In this document: piece after piece, positions 1 through 9,691 of the stretch
Numbering within the stretch: position 1 is the first letter of the stretch
Layout: each line of letters begins with the position of its first letter
Source of the DNA: Virgibacillus sp. NKC19-3
GTDB taxonomy: Bacteria > Bacillota > Bacilli > Bacillales > Amphibacillaceae
Direction: 5' to 3'
DNA length: 64,000 nucleotides
Assembly: GCF_019837165.1 (NCBI RefSeq)
Contig: NZ_JAGYHC010000001.1
Coordinates: 372,001 to 436,000, forward strand
The notes under the pieces: generated by a model
The model's database searches: none
What the model saw: only the letters and a program-made list of their open reading frames with translations
What the model was told of the DNA's origin: nothing
Made by a program: the position numbers and the translations under genes

Positions 1-2064
1 CCAGAATCCATTACGGTTAATCTGCTAGCAGATGGCGAAGAAATCGACAACCAAGAAGTAACTGCAGAAGATAACTGGAGCTATACGTTTGCCAATTTGC
101 CAGTTTATCAACCAGGTGAAGTTGGTGAAGAAATCACCTACACGGTTACGGAAGATAGTGTGGAAGGTTATACAACTACGACTGATGGATATGATATTAC
201 CAATACGCATACGCCGGAAGAACGTAGTGTAACGGTCACCAAAGCATGGGATGATGCCAATAACCAAGACGGCAAACGTTCGGAGTCTGTTGACGTTCAG
301 CTATTCGCAAATGGGGAGGAGTACGGTGATCCAATCACATTAAGTGATGAAAATGAGTGGACGCATACTTGGACGGAACTAGATGTAAACGAAGCAGGTG
401 AAGAGATTACCTACACGGTTGAAGAATTGAATGTTCATGAAGATTATGACGTGGACATTAATGATGAAGACCTAGGTAATGTCACGATCACAAACAGCTA
501 TGATCCAGAAGTGACTGACGTATCAGGAACAAAAATATGGGACGATGCTGATAATCAAGATGGCGTACGCCCAGAGTCCATTACGGTTAACTTGCTGGCA
601 AATGGAGAAGAGATTGACAGCAAAGAAGTAACCGGGGAAGATGACTGGAGTTATGAATTCACTGACTTACCTCAATTTGAAGCAGGCGAAGAAATCACGT
701 ATACTGTGACTGAAGATGAAGTTGCTGAGTACACAACAACGGTCGAAGGGTATGATATTACCAATACGCATACGCCGGAAGAACGTAGTGTAACAGTCAC
801 CAAAGCATGGGAAGATGCTAAAAACCAAGACGGCAAACGTTCAGAATCAGTTAACGTTCAACTCTTCGTAAATGGAGAAGCGTATGGTGAGCCAGTCACA
901 TTAAGTGATGAAAACGAGTGGACACACACATGGACGGAACTGGCCGTAAATGAAGCAGGCGAAGAAATCACCTACACGGTTGAAGAGTTGGATGTTCCTG
1001 AAGATTATGACGTGGACATTAATGATGAAGATCTAGGTAATATAACAATTACAAACAGCTATGAACCAGAAGTAATGGACATCTCAGGAACGAAAGAATG
1101 GGCAGATAACGATCATACTAATCAGCGTCCGGACTCCATCACGGTTAACTTGTTAGCCAATGGAGAGGAAGTGGATTCCGTTGACGTCACAGCGGAAACG
1201 GATTGGAATTTTGAGTTTGAGGATGTACCGAAGTTTGCAGACGGTACGGAAATCACCTATACCGTTGAGGAAGAAGCTGTTGACGGATATGTAAAAGAAG
1301 ACATTGAAGGAACCGCTGAAGATGGATTCACCATTATCAATCGTCTGGAGAAAGTAAGCGTCGGAGACTATGTGTGGTTCGACGAAAACAAAGATGGTCT
1401 GCAAGATGATACAGACATCCCAATTGAAGGAGTCGTCTTAACGATAGAAGATGAAGAAGGCAACCCGGTAACGGATGTATATGGAGATCCAGTAGAACCA
1501 ACAACAACAGATGAAAATGGATACTATATCTTTGAAAATCTGCCAATCGACAATACGTACATTGTACGAATTGATCAGGAAGCATCCGCAGAAGCCTTGG
1601 AAGGATATAAACCAACTTTGGAAGAAGTGGGCGATGATAGGTCTATTGATTCATCAACATGGTTTGCGGTATCTCGGCATTTAACAAAAGATGGGGAGCA
1701 TGACCCCACGTTAGACTTTGGTTTTGTGCAAGCAGATCCTGCAGAAGAGCCAGGCAAAGATCCAGAAGAAGATCCAGGTAAAGAACTAGGAGAGGAACCA
1801 GGCAAAGACCCGGAAGAAGATCCAGGTAAGGAACCAGGAGAGGGGCCAGGCAAAGACCCAGAAGAAGATCCAGGTAAAGAAACAGAAGAAGTTTCAGACA
1901 AAACTGATTCAGGTAATCGTGAAGGAACCGATGAAAGTGATGGTGGAACATTGCCAGACACTGCAACATCTATCTTCAACTTACTGTTTATCAGCTTAGG
2001 CTTACTGACAATTGGAGCAATCTTATTGATTGCCAACCGCTTCCGTAATCGTTCATCTAATTAG
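1..2064 (+). CDS. LPXTG-anchored Cna_B-repeat surface protein (5' end outside window)
   Basis: The frame is open from base 1, so only the C-terminal 687 residues are present. They contain alternating B-type collagen-binding-protein (Cna_B) repeats of about 90 residues, of two subtypes (one ending ITNTHTPEE, the other ITNSY). An SdrD-like B domain follows (VGDYVWFDENKDGLQDD, near 1360-1410), then a Pro/Gly/Lys/Glu spacer (about 1735-1890), a sortase signal LPDTA (about 1951-1965), a hydrophobic helix and a basic tail. The protein is therefore exported, covalently anchored to peptidoglycan and probably stalk-like and adhesive. Two-subtype dimers repeat every 561 bp in DNA (compare 220 and 781). 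The very acidic composition suits a salt-loving host. Ligand unknown. Confidence 0.93.
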   Translation, partial: PESITVNLLADGEEIDNQEVTAEDNWSYTFANLPVYQPGEVGEEITYTVTEDSVEGYTTTTDGYDITNTHTPEERSVTVTKAWDDANNQDGKRSESVDVQLFANGEEYGDPITLSDENEWTHTWTELDVNEAGEEITYTVEELNVHEDYDVDINDEDLGNVTITNSYDPEVTDVSGTKIWDDADNQDGVRPESITVNLLANGEEIDSKEVTGEDDWSYEFTDLPQFEAGEEITYTVTEDEVAEYTTTVEGYDITNTHTPEERSVTVTKAWEDAKNQDGKRSESVNVQLFVNGEAYGEPVTLSDENEWTHTWTELAVNEAGEEITYTVEELDVPEDYDVDINDEDLGNITITNSYEPEVMDISGTKEWADNDHTNQRPDSITVNLLANGEEVDSVDVTAETDWNFEFEDVPKFADGTEITYTVEEEAVDGYVKEDIEGTAEDGFTIINRLEKVSVGDYVWFDENKDGLQDDTDIPIEGVVLTIEDEEGNPVTDVYGDPVEPTTTDENGYYIFENLPIDNTYIVRIDQEASAEALEGYKPTLEEVGDDRSIDSSTWFAVSRHLTKDGEHDPTLDFGFVQADPAEEPGKDPEEDPGKELGEEPGKDPEEDPGKEPGEGPGKDPEEDPGKETEEVSDKTDSGNREGTDESDGGTLPDTATSIFNLLFISLGLLTIGAILLIANRFRNRSSN

Positions 2065-2085
2065 ATAGAACAAATTTCATGAGGA

Positions 2086-2126
2086 AAAAGGGGTTATTAC
2101 CGATCATCGGTAACAACCCCTTTTTT
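2086..2126 (+). terminator. Rho-independent terminator of the surface protein gene
   Basis: GGGGTTATTACCGA pairs with TCGGTAACAACCCC (one mismatch) and is followed by TTTTTT, 22 bases after the stop codon. Confidence 0.9.
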
Positions 2127-2365
2127 ATGGTTAGCCTTAATAAGATTCAATGATACATAGATGATTTAAAAAGCCCACTCATAAATTATGAAGAGGAGGA
2201 TTTTTCCTGTCATCTCAAAAGTAGAGGGGAACTTCTATCGCCATGGAAGCAAAATATCCGCCGCTTGCCTCTTCTCGCGCTACCATACCAACCGTAATCT
2301 TTGATTTAAAAAGCATGACAAATCCCGTAGAACTATGTATACTTAAATCGTGAAAAATCGATCGT

Positions 2366-2575
2366 TTACGGTTTCAGGTGATTTCTATTTCAGAAATCCA
2401 AAAGGGAAGTTGGTGAAAATCCAACGCGGTCCCGCCACTGTATATGTGAGCTAGCTGTAAGGACCACTGTGCCTGCCATGCATGGGAAGGGCAGCAAGCA
2501 ATGATCATAAGCCAGGAGACCTGCCTGTAACCAAACATGCATCAAACCTACGAGGAATAGGGAGGTGTAATGGGA
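2366..2575 (+). promoter_or_regulatory. Cobalamin (AdoCbl) riboswitch
   Basis: The conserved core is readable: a GGTTTCAGGTGA start near 2370, the segment around 2405-2440 with GGGAAGTTGGTG, AATCCAACGCGGTCCCGCC and ACTGT, and the B12 box GCCAGGAGACCTGCC at 2511-2525. It sits in the leader of a corrinoid uptake operon and is followed by a terminator hairpin, so high adenosylcobalamin should switch the operon off by premature termination. Confidence 0.93.
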
Positions 2576-2608
2576 CAGGTCTATATTTTGGCTGCCCATT
2601 TGCCTATC

Positions 2609-2637
2609 CATCTTCATTTTTCGTGAAGATGTTTTTT
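2609..2637 (+). terminator. Riboswitch expression-platform terminator
   Basis: CATCTTCA (2609-2616) pairs with TGAAGATG (2624-2631) and TTTTTT follows. It lies between the B12 aptamer and the btuF ribosome binding site, as expected for a transcription-attenuating riboswitch. Confidence 0.85.
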
Positions 2638-2668
2638 ATGTTACGCAAATACTAAGGGGGCACTAACA

Positions 2669-3667
2669 ATGAAAAAGACTTCATCGTTTCTATTCGTATT
2701 CATACTTACATTTAGTCTTTTAATCGGCTGTAGCTCTGATAATTCAAATTCTGAAGATGAGGGGCAAACAGCAGATGATGGCACCGAAAAAACAGAAGAA
2801 ACAGAGGATACAGAAGGAGCATTTCCACAAACAGTTACAGATGCGCTTGATAATGAGGTGACGATGGATGAAAAACCGGAGCGAATTGTTTCGGTGATTC
2901 CAAGCAATACAGAAATTGCGTTTGCGCTTGGGTTGGAAGATGAGATCGTAGGGGTCTCAGACAATGATAATTATCCGGAAGAAGTACAGGAAAAAGAAAG
3001 TATAGGCGGCATGGAATTGAACGTCGAAGTAATCCTTAGCTTGGATCCTGATCTCGTTCTTGCCCATGAGTCCAGTGTGGAGGCCACGCAGGAAGGATTG
3101 GAGCAGATTCGTGACGCCGGCATTAATGTATTCGTTGTAAATGATGCACAAGATATGGAAGGAACCTACCAATCGATTGAACAAATTGGCCAAGTTACTG
3201 GGTCACAAGATGAAGCAGAGGAAATGGTCAGTGATATGGAAGAAGGGTTTGCTTCACTGCATGAACAAGCAGAGGAGATTCCGGAGGAGGAGCAAAAATC
3301 GGTCTTTTTTGAAGTATCACCAGAGCCGGATCTATTTACCGCAGGACAAAACACGTTTTTTGATTCACTCCTACAGGTTGTTGGAGCAGATAATGCAGCA
3401 GGAGAGCAAGATGGATGGGTACCAATCGATCCAGAGACTATCGTGGAATTGAACCCTGACGTTGTTATAACGACATATGGCCATTATTCGGATGATCCGG
3501 TAGAACAAGTAATAAGCCGTGATGGATGGGAATCCATGACTGCAGTTGAAAATGAAGACGTTTATGATATTCATTCTGACCTTGTAAGTCGTCCGGGACC
3601 ACGCTTAGTTGAGGGTGCAAAGGAGATTGCTGAGGTTGTTTACCCGGAATATTTTGAAGCGGAGTAA
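2669..3667 (+). CDS. btuF: Vitamin B12/corrinoid ABC transporter substrate-binding lipoprotein
   Basis: 332 residues. The N-terminus has a lipoprotein signal peptide ending in LLIGC, so the mature protein is lipid-anchored outside the membrane. An acidic Glu/Thr linker follows (about residues 25-50), then a periplasmic-binding-protein fold of the FecB/BtuF class (PERIVSVIPSNTEIAFALG; DPDLVLAHESS; the C-terminal SRPGPRLVEGAKEIA). The family also binds iron-siderophores, but the B12 riboswitch upstream and the CbiZ domain downstream point to corrinoids. It corresponds to B. subtilis YvrC. RBS AAGGGGG lies before ATG. The btuC frame begins inside its 3' end, so the genes are translationally coupled. 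Confidence 0.9.
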   Translation: MKKTSSFLFVFILTFSLLIGCSSDNSNSEDEGQTADDGTEKTEETEDTEGAFPQTVTDALDNEVTMDEKPERIVSVIPSNTEIAFALGLEDEIVGVSDNDNYPEEVQEKESIGGMELNVEVILSLDPDLVLAHESSVEATQEGLEQIRDAGINVFVVNDAQDMEGTYQSIEQIGQVTGSQDEAEEMVSDMEEGFASLHEQAEEIPEEEQKSVFFEVSPEPDLFTAGQNTFFDSLLQVVGADNAAGEQDGWVPIDPETIVELNPDVVITTYGHYSDDPVEQVISRDGWESMTAVENEDVYDIHSDLVSRPGPRLVEGAKEIAEVVYPEYFEAE

Positions 3668-4697
3668 ATATGTATTTGCCTACATGGTGGCACTTGCATT
3701 TTTAATTATTTCCATGCTTACTGCAATAGCGGTTGGCAGTGTGTCGGTCCCTGTTTCAGAAATTATTATGATTATAGGTGCTCACCTTTTTCATTTACCG
3801 ATGGCTGAGCAGGTCGATGCAACATATATGAATATTGTTTATCACGTTCGCCTGCCCAGAGTACTTCTGGCTGGTTTCGTTGGAGCCTCTCTTGCGATTG
3901 CAGGAGCGGCTTTTCAAGGCTTGCTACGAAATCCACTGGCGGACCCCTATATACTGGGAGTTTCCTCCGGTGCTTCTGTCGGGGCTGTTGCAACATTATT
4001 TTTTAATATTTCGATTCCGCTCTTTGGTCTTTATACATTGCCGGTTTTAAGCATTATAACAGCTTTACTGACGATTTTATTGGTGTTGTTTTTCGCACGT
4101 AAAGTGGACCGGACGATGCGGGTGGAGACGATTATTCTAACTGGCATCATTTTCAGTTCTTTCTTAGGTGCATTTATCTCCCTGATCATTGCTTTTACAG
4201 GGGATCAACTACAGCAAATTATGGGTTGGCTGCTTGGGAGTGTATCAATGCGGGGCTGGAGTTATGTTACTATTATGATTCCATTTTTCGTTATTGGCAC
4301 CCTTTTGCTACTCATCAACACCAGAGAACTCAATGCGATGGCTTTTGGTGAGGAACGAGCACAGCATTTAGGTGTCGATGTAGGCAAACGAAAAGTCATC
4401 ATTTTGGTTGCCGGATCGATATTGACTGGTGCGGCGGTTGCCGTTTCCGGAACCATAGGTTTTGTTGGCTTGGTGATTCCCCATTTAACTAGACGATTGT
4501 GGGGCCCGGATCATGTACATCTCTTGCCTTTGTCTATTTTAACCGGTGCCGGATTTTTAATGTTGACAGATCTATTGTCACGAACGGTTATCTCTCCGAC
4601 CATTTTGCCGATTGGTGTGATCACAGCATTAATTGGAGCCCCCGTATTTGCAGTTATTTTAATGAAACAACGAAAAGAAAGTCGAGGGAGGATGTAA
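3654..4697 (+). CDS. btuC: Corrinoid ABC transporter permease
   Basis: FecCD-family permease with about ten hydrophobic segments and the family motifs RLPRVLLAGFVGASLAIAGA, RNPLADPYILGVSSGA and SGTIGFVGLVIPHLTRR. It forms the membrane channel that takes corrinoid from BtuF, driven by the next gene product. The start is uncertain: TTG at 3654 gives a basic MKRSKY leader before the first helix and overlaps btuF by 14 bases; ATG at 3684 would begin inside the first helix; a TTG at 3609 is also open. The stop overlaps the next ATG by one base (TAATG). Homologue of B. subtilis YvrB. Confidence 0.88.
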   Translation: MKRSKYVFAYMVALAFLIISMLTAIAVGSVSVPVSEIIMIIGAHLFHLPMAEQVDATYMNIVYHVRLPRVLLAGFVGASLAIAGAAFQGLLRNPLADPYILGVSSGASVGAVATLFFNISIPLFGLYTLPVLSIITALLTILLVLFFARKVDRTMRVETIILTGIIFSSFLGAFISLIIAFTGDQLQQIMGWLLGSVSMRGWSYVTIMIPFFVIGTLLLLINTRELNAMAFGEERAQHLGVDVGKRKVIILVAGSILTGAAVAVSGTIGFVGLVIPHLTRRLWGPDHVHLLPLSILTGAGFLMLTDLLSRTVISPTILPIGVITALIGAPVFAVILMKQRKESRGRM

Positions 4698-6154
4698 TGT
4701 TACGTCTGGATGCCGTTTTTGGAGGCTATGATGACAGGCCCGTTATTAAAGATGTCCATTTTTCCGTAGCTAAAGGGGAATTCTTTGGCGTACTAGGCCC
4801 GAATGGAAGTGGTAAGACAACGTTGTTAAGAATGATCAGCGGGCTAATTGCCTGTACGGATGGTTCCATTCAGCTAAATGGTAGGAACATCGCTGATTTT
4901 TCGCGAAAGGAATTGGCGCGGAAAATGGCAGTACTTCCCCAACTCACTGCGCATGCATTTTCCTATACTGTAAGGGAGACCGTGGCACTAGGCAGGTACG
5001 CTCACCATCAGGGTTTGTTTCAAACTTGGACGCCGAGGGACGAAGAAGTACTGCAAATGGTCATGGAACAAACGAATATCACCCGCTTCCAGCATGATTC
5101 GGTGCAGCAGCTCTCAGGCGGGGAGCAGCAGCGGGTATTTCTTGCACAAGCCTTGGCCCAGCAGCCGGAACTATTATTACTTGATGAACCGACCAACCAT
5201 CTGGATTTAGCCTATCAAAAAGACTTACTTGATTTGTTGAAAAAAGGAGCAGAGCAGCAAGGGTTGACCGTGATTTCTATTTTTCATGATCTAAACCTTG
5301 CCAGCTTGTATTGTGATCGTCTGCTCCTATTGCACGAGGGAAAGACGCGTGCCTTAGATGCCCCGGATGGTGTGTTGACGGAAGATTTGGTTCATGAGGT
5401 GTATCAAACCGAGGTAAAAAGGCATTCCCATTCGGAGATTGCCAAACCGCAAATACATTTAATTCCTGCTATAGATATGGATTCAGCTAATGTGACGATT
5501 GATGCTTCCATGCTAAACGTGACGAAGGAACATATTACGCTCACATCTCCCATTCCACTTCGAACATTATCATCCGACGGATATGGCTCGGGCCTTGGCT
5601 GGAACCGTTATTTCATCAATCGCCATATTTCTGAAAAAGCGGACGACTCGGATCCGGAAAGAAAGATGCAGGCTGATCTTGAAAAACTCGAATTCGACGC
5701 TTCCAATACAGTAGGGATGAAGACTGCAGTGCAGCTGAGGAATGTTGCTTATGCGTTTTGGGAAAAAGCTAATGTCTCCCTATTTACGGTAGTAATAGGA
5801 GGTGTTGAAAACGCGACAGATGGTACGCAAACATCAGCAACACGTCGGCACGGAATGGGGGCAATTACAATTTGGCTGTTTGTAAATGGAAAACTGTCCG
5901 AAGAAGCCTTTATGCAGGCGATAATGACTGCAACAGAGGCAAAAACAAAAGCACTACTGGAGTTGGGAATGACAGATAGCGAGACGGAAACAATGATAAG
6001 CAGTGCCTCCACAGACAGTATTCTGGTTGCTGCCACTGGACAGGGATCAGTTCTCTCCGATGAGAATTTTGCGACAAAGCTTGGTCCATTAATTGGAAAG
6101 AGTGTGTATACAGAAACGAAAAAAACAATCCAATACTCGCAAGGCTTGATGTAG
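4697..6154 (+). CDS. btuD: Corrinoid ABC transporter ATPase fused to adenosylcobinamide amidohydrolase (BtuD-CbiZ)
   Basis: 485 residues from the ATG at 4697. Residues 1-260 are an ABC ATPase: Walker A GPNGSGKTT (34-42), signature LSGGEQQR (139-146), Walker B LLLLDEPTNHLD (159-170), switch His in FHDLN. Residues 265-485 match the CbiZ amidohydrolase family, which removes the nucleotide-loop amide from adenosylcobinamide or pseudocobalamins so that foreign corrinoids can be rebuilt. The same fusion is known as YvrA in B. subtilis. Import and remodelling are thus coupled in one polypeptide at the inner membrane face. A frame open upstream (4499) overlaps btuC and is not the start. Confidence 0.9.
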   Translation: MLRLDAVFGGYDDRPVIKDVHFSVAKGEFFGVLGPNGSGKTTLLRMISGLIACTDGSIQLNGRNIADFSRKELARKMAVLPQLTAHAFSYTVRETVALGRYAHHQGLFQTWTPRDEEVLQMVMEQTNITRFQHDSVQQLSGGEQQRVFLAQALAQQPELLLLDEPTNHLDLAYQKDLLDLLKKGAEQQGLTVISIFHDLNLASLYCDRLLLLHEGKTRALDAPDGVLTEDLVHEVYQTEVKRHSHSEIAKPQIHLIPAIDMDSANVTIDASMLNVTKEHITLTSPIPLRTLSSDGYGSGLGWNRYFINRHISEKADDSDPERKMQADLEKLEFDASNTVGMKTAVQLRNVAYAFWEKANVSLFTVVIGGVENATDGTQTSATRRHGMGAITIWLFVNGKLSEEAFMQAIMTATEAKTKALLELGMTDSETETMISSASTDSILVAATGQGSVLSDENFATKLGPLIGKSVYTETKKTIQYSQGLM

Positions 6155-6202
6155 CGGGTACGGAATGAAAGAAACCATGAAAACCAAAAGGGAGCTGTAA
6201 GC

Positions 6203-6787
6203 ATGCGATTATATACAAAAGCGGGAGATAAAGGCGAAACAAGTGTCATTGGCGGAAGAGTAGATAAAGACGATGTCCGTGTGGAAGCATATGGAACCAT
6301 TGATGAAGTGAATGCGTTTGTAGGAAAGGCTATCTCCGAATTGGATAAGGAATTGTTCAACGATATGGTGGCAGATCTTGAGAAAATTCAAAACGAATTA
6401 TTTGATTGCGGCTCCGAATTATCCAATATCACAAAGAAAAGAGCACATATATTAAGTGAAGCGCCTATCACTTACCTGGAAGAAAAAATAGATGCATTCA
6501 TTGATGAAGCACCGGAATTGGAACGATTTATCTTACCAGGTGGCTCAGATGCAAGTGCTTCCCTTCATATTGCCAGGACGGTTGCAAGGAGGGGAGAAAG
6601 AGCAATTGTATCGCTCATGAAGATGGAAGAAGATATTTCTCCCATCCCGTTAACATATGTGAACCGTCTGTCTGATTATTTATTTGCCGCAGCACGCGTC
6701 GTTAATGCCAGACAACATGTTCCTGATGTAGAATATGAACGAAGCGCTAAGGTTTTCCGCGGAAGCAATAAGAAGAAAAAGGATTAA
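6203..6787 (+). CDS. yvqK: Cob(I)alamin adenosyltransferase, PduO type
   Basis: 194 residues. It transfers the 5'-deoxyadenosyl group of ATP to cob(I)alamin or cob(I)inamide to give the coenzyme form. Family motifs are visible: MRLYTKAGDKGETSVIGG at the N-terminus (ATP contact region), VEAYGTIDEVNAF, and the C-terminal YVNRLSDYLFAAARVVNA. RBS GGGAGC precedes the ATG by 8 bases. It follows btuD-cbiZ by 48 bases with no obvious terminator, so it probably shares the B12-controlled transcript: CbiZ and adenosyltransferase then complete salvage of imported corrinoids. Confidence 0.93.
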   Translation: MRLYTKAGDKGETSVIGGRVDKDDVRVEAYGTIDEVNAFVGKAISELDKELFNDMVADLEKIQNELFDCGSELSNITKKRAHILSEAPITYLEEKIDAFIDEAPELERFILPGGSDASASLHIARTVARRGERAIVSLMKMEEDISPIPLTYVNRLSDYLFAAARVVNARQHVPDVEYERSAKVFRGSNKKKKD

Positions 6788-7023
6788 GAAATGAGGCCTG
6801 TTTAGACATCCAGCTTGTAGCGGATAAGATCCCTGCAAGCTTATCTGTGTTCATGCCTGTTGACGAACATATTTTAAGTTTCCTTCATAAATTAACGTAA
6901 GCACATGAGAAAAGTGTTGACCACCTACGCATTCTTGGGATAGAATGTAGTAGTCTCTTCGCAAATGAAGCGAAGGATTGATTCAAAAATGGAAAGGAGC
7001 ATCGTGGTTACAACGTAATCAAA

Positions 7024-7200
7024 AGCGCCAGGACTATTTTTAGACCGTGGAATAAAAATAGTTGACGAGGTGGAGGTTAATCGAGAAGTTCGGCGGATTC
7101 CTCCCGATTGTACATCTCAATCGATAGGCTTTGTTCTCCAAAACAATGAGGCGACTCGTTGGCCAAGGGATAAAGCGAGATGCCAAAACAATCACGAGAA
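7024..7200 (+). ncRNA. glmS ribozyme: glmS ribozyme/riboswitch
   Basis: It begins with the family's cleavage-site motif AGCGCCAG (cut expected between 7024 and 7025). Stem P2 is ACTATTTTTA with TAAAAATAGT, and the conserved core GAGGTGGAGGTTAATCGAGA and TTCGGCGGATTCCTCCC follows. The pairing at the 3' end runs into the region before glmS. Glucosamine-6-phosphate acts as cofactor for self-cleavage, lowering glmS mRNA. A GGGGCAG/CTGCCCC stem with a short T-run follows at about 7202-7260. The stretch 6788-7023 holds the promoter region; nothing else was recognised. Confidence 0.95.
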
Positions 7201-7278
7201 AGGGGCAGCATAACGCCTCTAGTACAACAAAAGGAAGGTCGTTTTTGTCTGCCCCTTTTATCTAAGGAGGACAACGAT

Positions 7279-9081
7279 ATGTGCGGCATTGTAGGCTATA
7301 TTGGACAAAACGATACGAAAGAAATTTTATTACATGGACTGGAAAAGTTAGAATATCGCGGTTATGATTCAGCTGGCATAGCGATGTTACATGAAGCTGG
7401 CATCAATCTTACGAAAGTAAAGGGCCGTATTGCTGCGCTTCGAGAAAGTGTTGATCATACGGTTCATGCAACAATGGGGATCGGCCATACCCGCTGGGCA
7501 ACGCATGGTGTACCAAGCGAAGTGAATGCACACCCACACAGGAGCGCGTCTGGCAGATTCACCCTTGTTCATAATGGTGTTATCGAAAATTATCAGGAAT
7601 TGAAAAGGGAATATTTGCATGATGTAAATGTTGTCAGTGAAACAGACACAGAAGTGGTTGTTCAGCTCATGGAAAAGCTTTATGACACCTATCAGGATAC
7701 AGCGGAAGCATTTCGTCAGGCTATACGTCTTTTGAAAGGGTCATATGCCATTGGAATGATGGATGCGAGAGATCCAGACCATCTATATGTGGCTAAGAAC
7801 AAGAGCCCATTATTGATCGGCTTAGGGGATGGATTCAATGTCGTTGCAAGTGATGCCATGGCAACATTACAAGTGACGGATCAGTATTTGGAAATTTACG
7901 ATCAGGAAGTCGTCATTGTCAGTCGCAACGTTGTTGAAGTTCAGAAGCTAAATGGTGCAGTGGTTGATCGTAAACCATACACGGCACAAATCGATGTGAG
8001 AGATATCGAAAAAGGAACCTATCCGCATTTTATGCTGAAGGAAATTGACGAACAGCCATTTGTCATGCGTAACATTATCAACGCATACCAAAACGAAAAC
8101 AATGAACTGAAGCTTGATGCCGATATCCGCAGCGCGATGCAGCAAACAGATCGTGTCTATATTATAGCTGCAGGCACCAGTTACCATGCTGGGTTGGTCG
8201 GTAAATCACTCATGGAAAAAATCGCCAATATTCCAGTAGAAGTTCATGTTGCCAGCGAATTTTCATACAACATGCCACTTCTATCCGATCACCCGTTATT
8301 TATATTCATTTCACAAAGCGGGGAAACGGCTGATAGTCGTGCGGTATTAGTGAAAATCAAAGAAATGGGATATCCGGCAGTAACGATGACCAATGTGCCG
8401 GGGTCCACCCTTTCTCGTGAAGCAGATTATACCTTAAGTCTTCATGCAGGACCGGAAATCGCCGTTGCCTCAACAAAAGCATACACGGCACAGATTGCAG
8501 TACTGGCCATCCTCGCTGTAGATACAGCACAGGCAAAAGGGATTGAATTAAATTTTGACCCAATGCAGGAACTTGCGATTGCTGCAAATGCGATGGAAAT
8601 GTTAACCGATCAGAAAGAGGAGATGAAAGGTTTAGCAAGTGATTATTTACCAACAACACGCAATGCATTCTTCATTGGCCGCAGTGCTGATTACAATGTC
8701 TGCATCGAGGGAGCGCTCAAGTTAAAAGAGATTTCCTATATCCAGGCAGAGGGTTTTGCTGGAGGGGAATTGAAACATGGAACGATTGCCCTCATTGAAG
8801 AGGGAACACCGGTTATCGCACTGGCAACGCAAGCAAATGTCAATGGTGCCATACGCGGAAACGTGCAGGAAGTTGTCGCACGGGGAGCCAATGCAATGGT
8901 TATCAGCATGAAGGGTCTTGAGCAAGATGAGGATACGTTTGTATTGCCTCATGTACATGAGCTGCTGACCCCACTTGTTAGTGTTGTGCCCATGCAGCTT
9001 TTGGCTTATTATGCAGCACTTGATCGCGGGTGTGATGTTGATAAGCCACGTAACTTAGCGAAGAGTGTGACGGTGGAGTAG
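7279..9081 (+). CDS. glmS: Glutamine--fructose-6-phosphate aminotransferase (isomerizing)
   Basis: 600 residues from the ATG at 7279, behind AAGGAGG. It makes glucosamine-6-phosphate from fructose-6-phosphate and glutamine, the first step to UDP-GlcNAc for peptidoglycan and teichoic acid. The N-terminal Ntn glutaminase has the catalytic Cys2 (MCGIVGYIG) and GHTRWATHG; two SIS sugar-isomerase domains follow ([38 protein letters not shown]), ending [14 protein letters not shown] longer open frame from 7180 would bury Cys2 and overlap the ribozyme, so it is rejected. Confidence 0.98.
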   Translation: MCGIVGYIGQNDTKEILLHGLEKLEYRGYDSAGIAMLHEAGINLTKVKGRIAALRESVDHTVHATMGIGHTRWATHGVPSEVNAHPHRSASGRFTLVHNGVIENYQELKREYLHDVNVVSETDTEVVVQLMEKLYDTYQDTAEAFRQAIRLLKGSYAIGMMDARDPDHLYVAKNKSPLLIGLGDGFNVVASDAMATLQVTDQYLEIYDQEVVIVSRNVVEVQKLNGAVVDRKPYTAQIDVRDIEKGTYPHFMLKEIDEQPFVMRNIINAYQNENNELKLDADIRSAMQQTDRVYIIAAGTSYHAGLVGKSLMEKIANIPVEVHVASEFSYNMPLLSDHPLFIFISQSGETADSRAVLVKIKEMGYPAVTMTNVPGSTLSREADYTLSLHAGPEIAVASTKAYTAQIAVLAILAVDTAQAKGIELNFDPMQELAIAANAMEMLTDQKEEMKGLASDYLPTTRNAFFIGRSADYNVCIEGALKLKEISYIQAEGFAGGELKHGTIALIEEGTPVIALATQANVNGAIRGNVQEVVARGANAMVISMKGLEQDEDTFVLPHVHELLTPLVSVVPMQLLAYYAALDRGCDVDKPRNLAKSVTVE

Positions 9082-9148
9082 ATTTAGGTTGTAGATTATT
9101 ATTTATGTTGAGTGACAATAAAGTCGTTTAATTTACAATAAGTTGTTT

Positions 9149-9199
9149 AAAAAACTCACGTTTTCGATTATAATTAAAGTAATCGAACGTGAGTTTTTT
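9149..9199 (+). terminator. Bidirectional-looking hairpin after glmS
   Basis: AAAAACTCACGTT, two extra T, then CGATTA pairs with TAATCGAACGTGAGTTTTT and runs into a T tract. It sits 70 bases after glmS and 32 bases before the next gene. A sequence-related hairpin lies on the other side of that gene. Confidence 0.7.
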
Positions 9200-9230
9200 T
9201 ATTGCAATAAACTTATTAGGTGATAAATAC

Positions 9231-9581
9231 GTGGCTAATGCTAAATACAGGATTAAAAGAAGAAAAAATGCTTTGAAGGAGCTAAATGAGCTAGTAGAAA
9301 GACACTCTAATTTATTAATTATCCATTACTCTTGCGAAAGTTTTTATAATATTAAAGATGGAAGAACGCCACGTATTACTGCTATTGCAGTAAGGTATTT
9401 CAATACAGGACAAACTATTTCCTTTTCAATTCATAACGTGGCGGAGAAACAAGGTAAATTGAATAGCATTGAATATCACTATAATGAATTAGAAAAATCC
9501 ATGTTAGATGAATTTTATCAATTTGTTTCAACTCATATCAACTTTAAATGGATTCACTGGAATATGAGAGATATAAAATAA
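9231..9581 (+). CDS. Conserved-looking hypothetical protein, possibly C-terminally shortened
   Basis: 116 residues from GTG 9231 (RBS AGGTGAT; a farther GTG at 9189 lies inside the hairpin). No signal peptide or membrane segment. The basic N-terminus KYRIKRRKN is followed by a mixed alpha/beta region and ends in WIHWNMRDIK. The terminal W(I/L)HWNMRD string resembles, from memory, the middle of a family of longer uncharacterised proteins that continue past this motif, so this copy may be truncated. It stands alone between two related hairpins. AT-rich codon use differs from glmS. Function unknown. Confidence 0.6.
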   Translation: MANAKYRIKRRKNALKELNELVERHSNLLIIHYSCESFYNIKDGRTPRITAIAVRYFNTGQTISFSIHNVAEKQGKLNSIEYHYNELEKSMLDEFYQFVSTHINFKWIHWNMRDIK

Positions 9582-9600
9582 AGTTCTGTAATCTAAAAAT

Positions 9601-9644
9601 TACGTGCGTTCGATTATAATAAAATTAATCGAACGCACGTTTTT
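9601..9644. terminator. Perfect 15-bp inverted repeat with T tract
   Basis: ACGTGCGTTCGATTA and TAATCGAACGCACGT are perfect complements separated by about nine bases and followed by TTTT. It acts as the terminator for the 9231 gene and shares the CGATTA...TAATCG core with the hairpin at 9149. Confidence 0.75.
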
Positions 9645-9691
9645 ATGAAGGCGTTTTATCTTATACATTTCTATAGAGGGTGATTCATTTT

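Noticed and set aside
1337-2036. Several minus-strand frames opposite the surface protein gene
   Set aside because: Low-complexity Ser/Pro/Leu-rich translations of the repeat and spacer region; no RBS; shadows of the plus-strand gene.
5749-6360. 203-codon minus-strand frame
   Set aside because: Lies opposite the CbiZ domain and adenosyltransferase, both clear families; no RBS and Ser-rich shadow composition.
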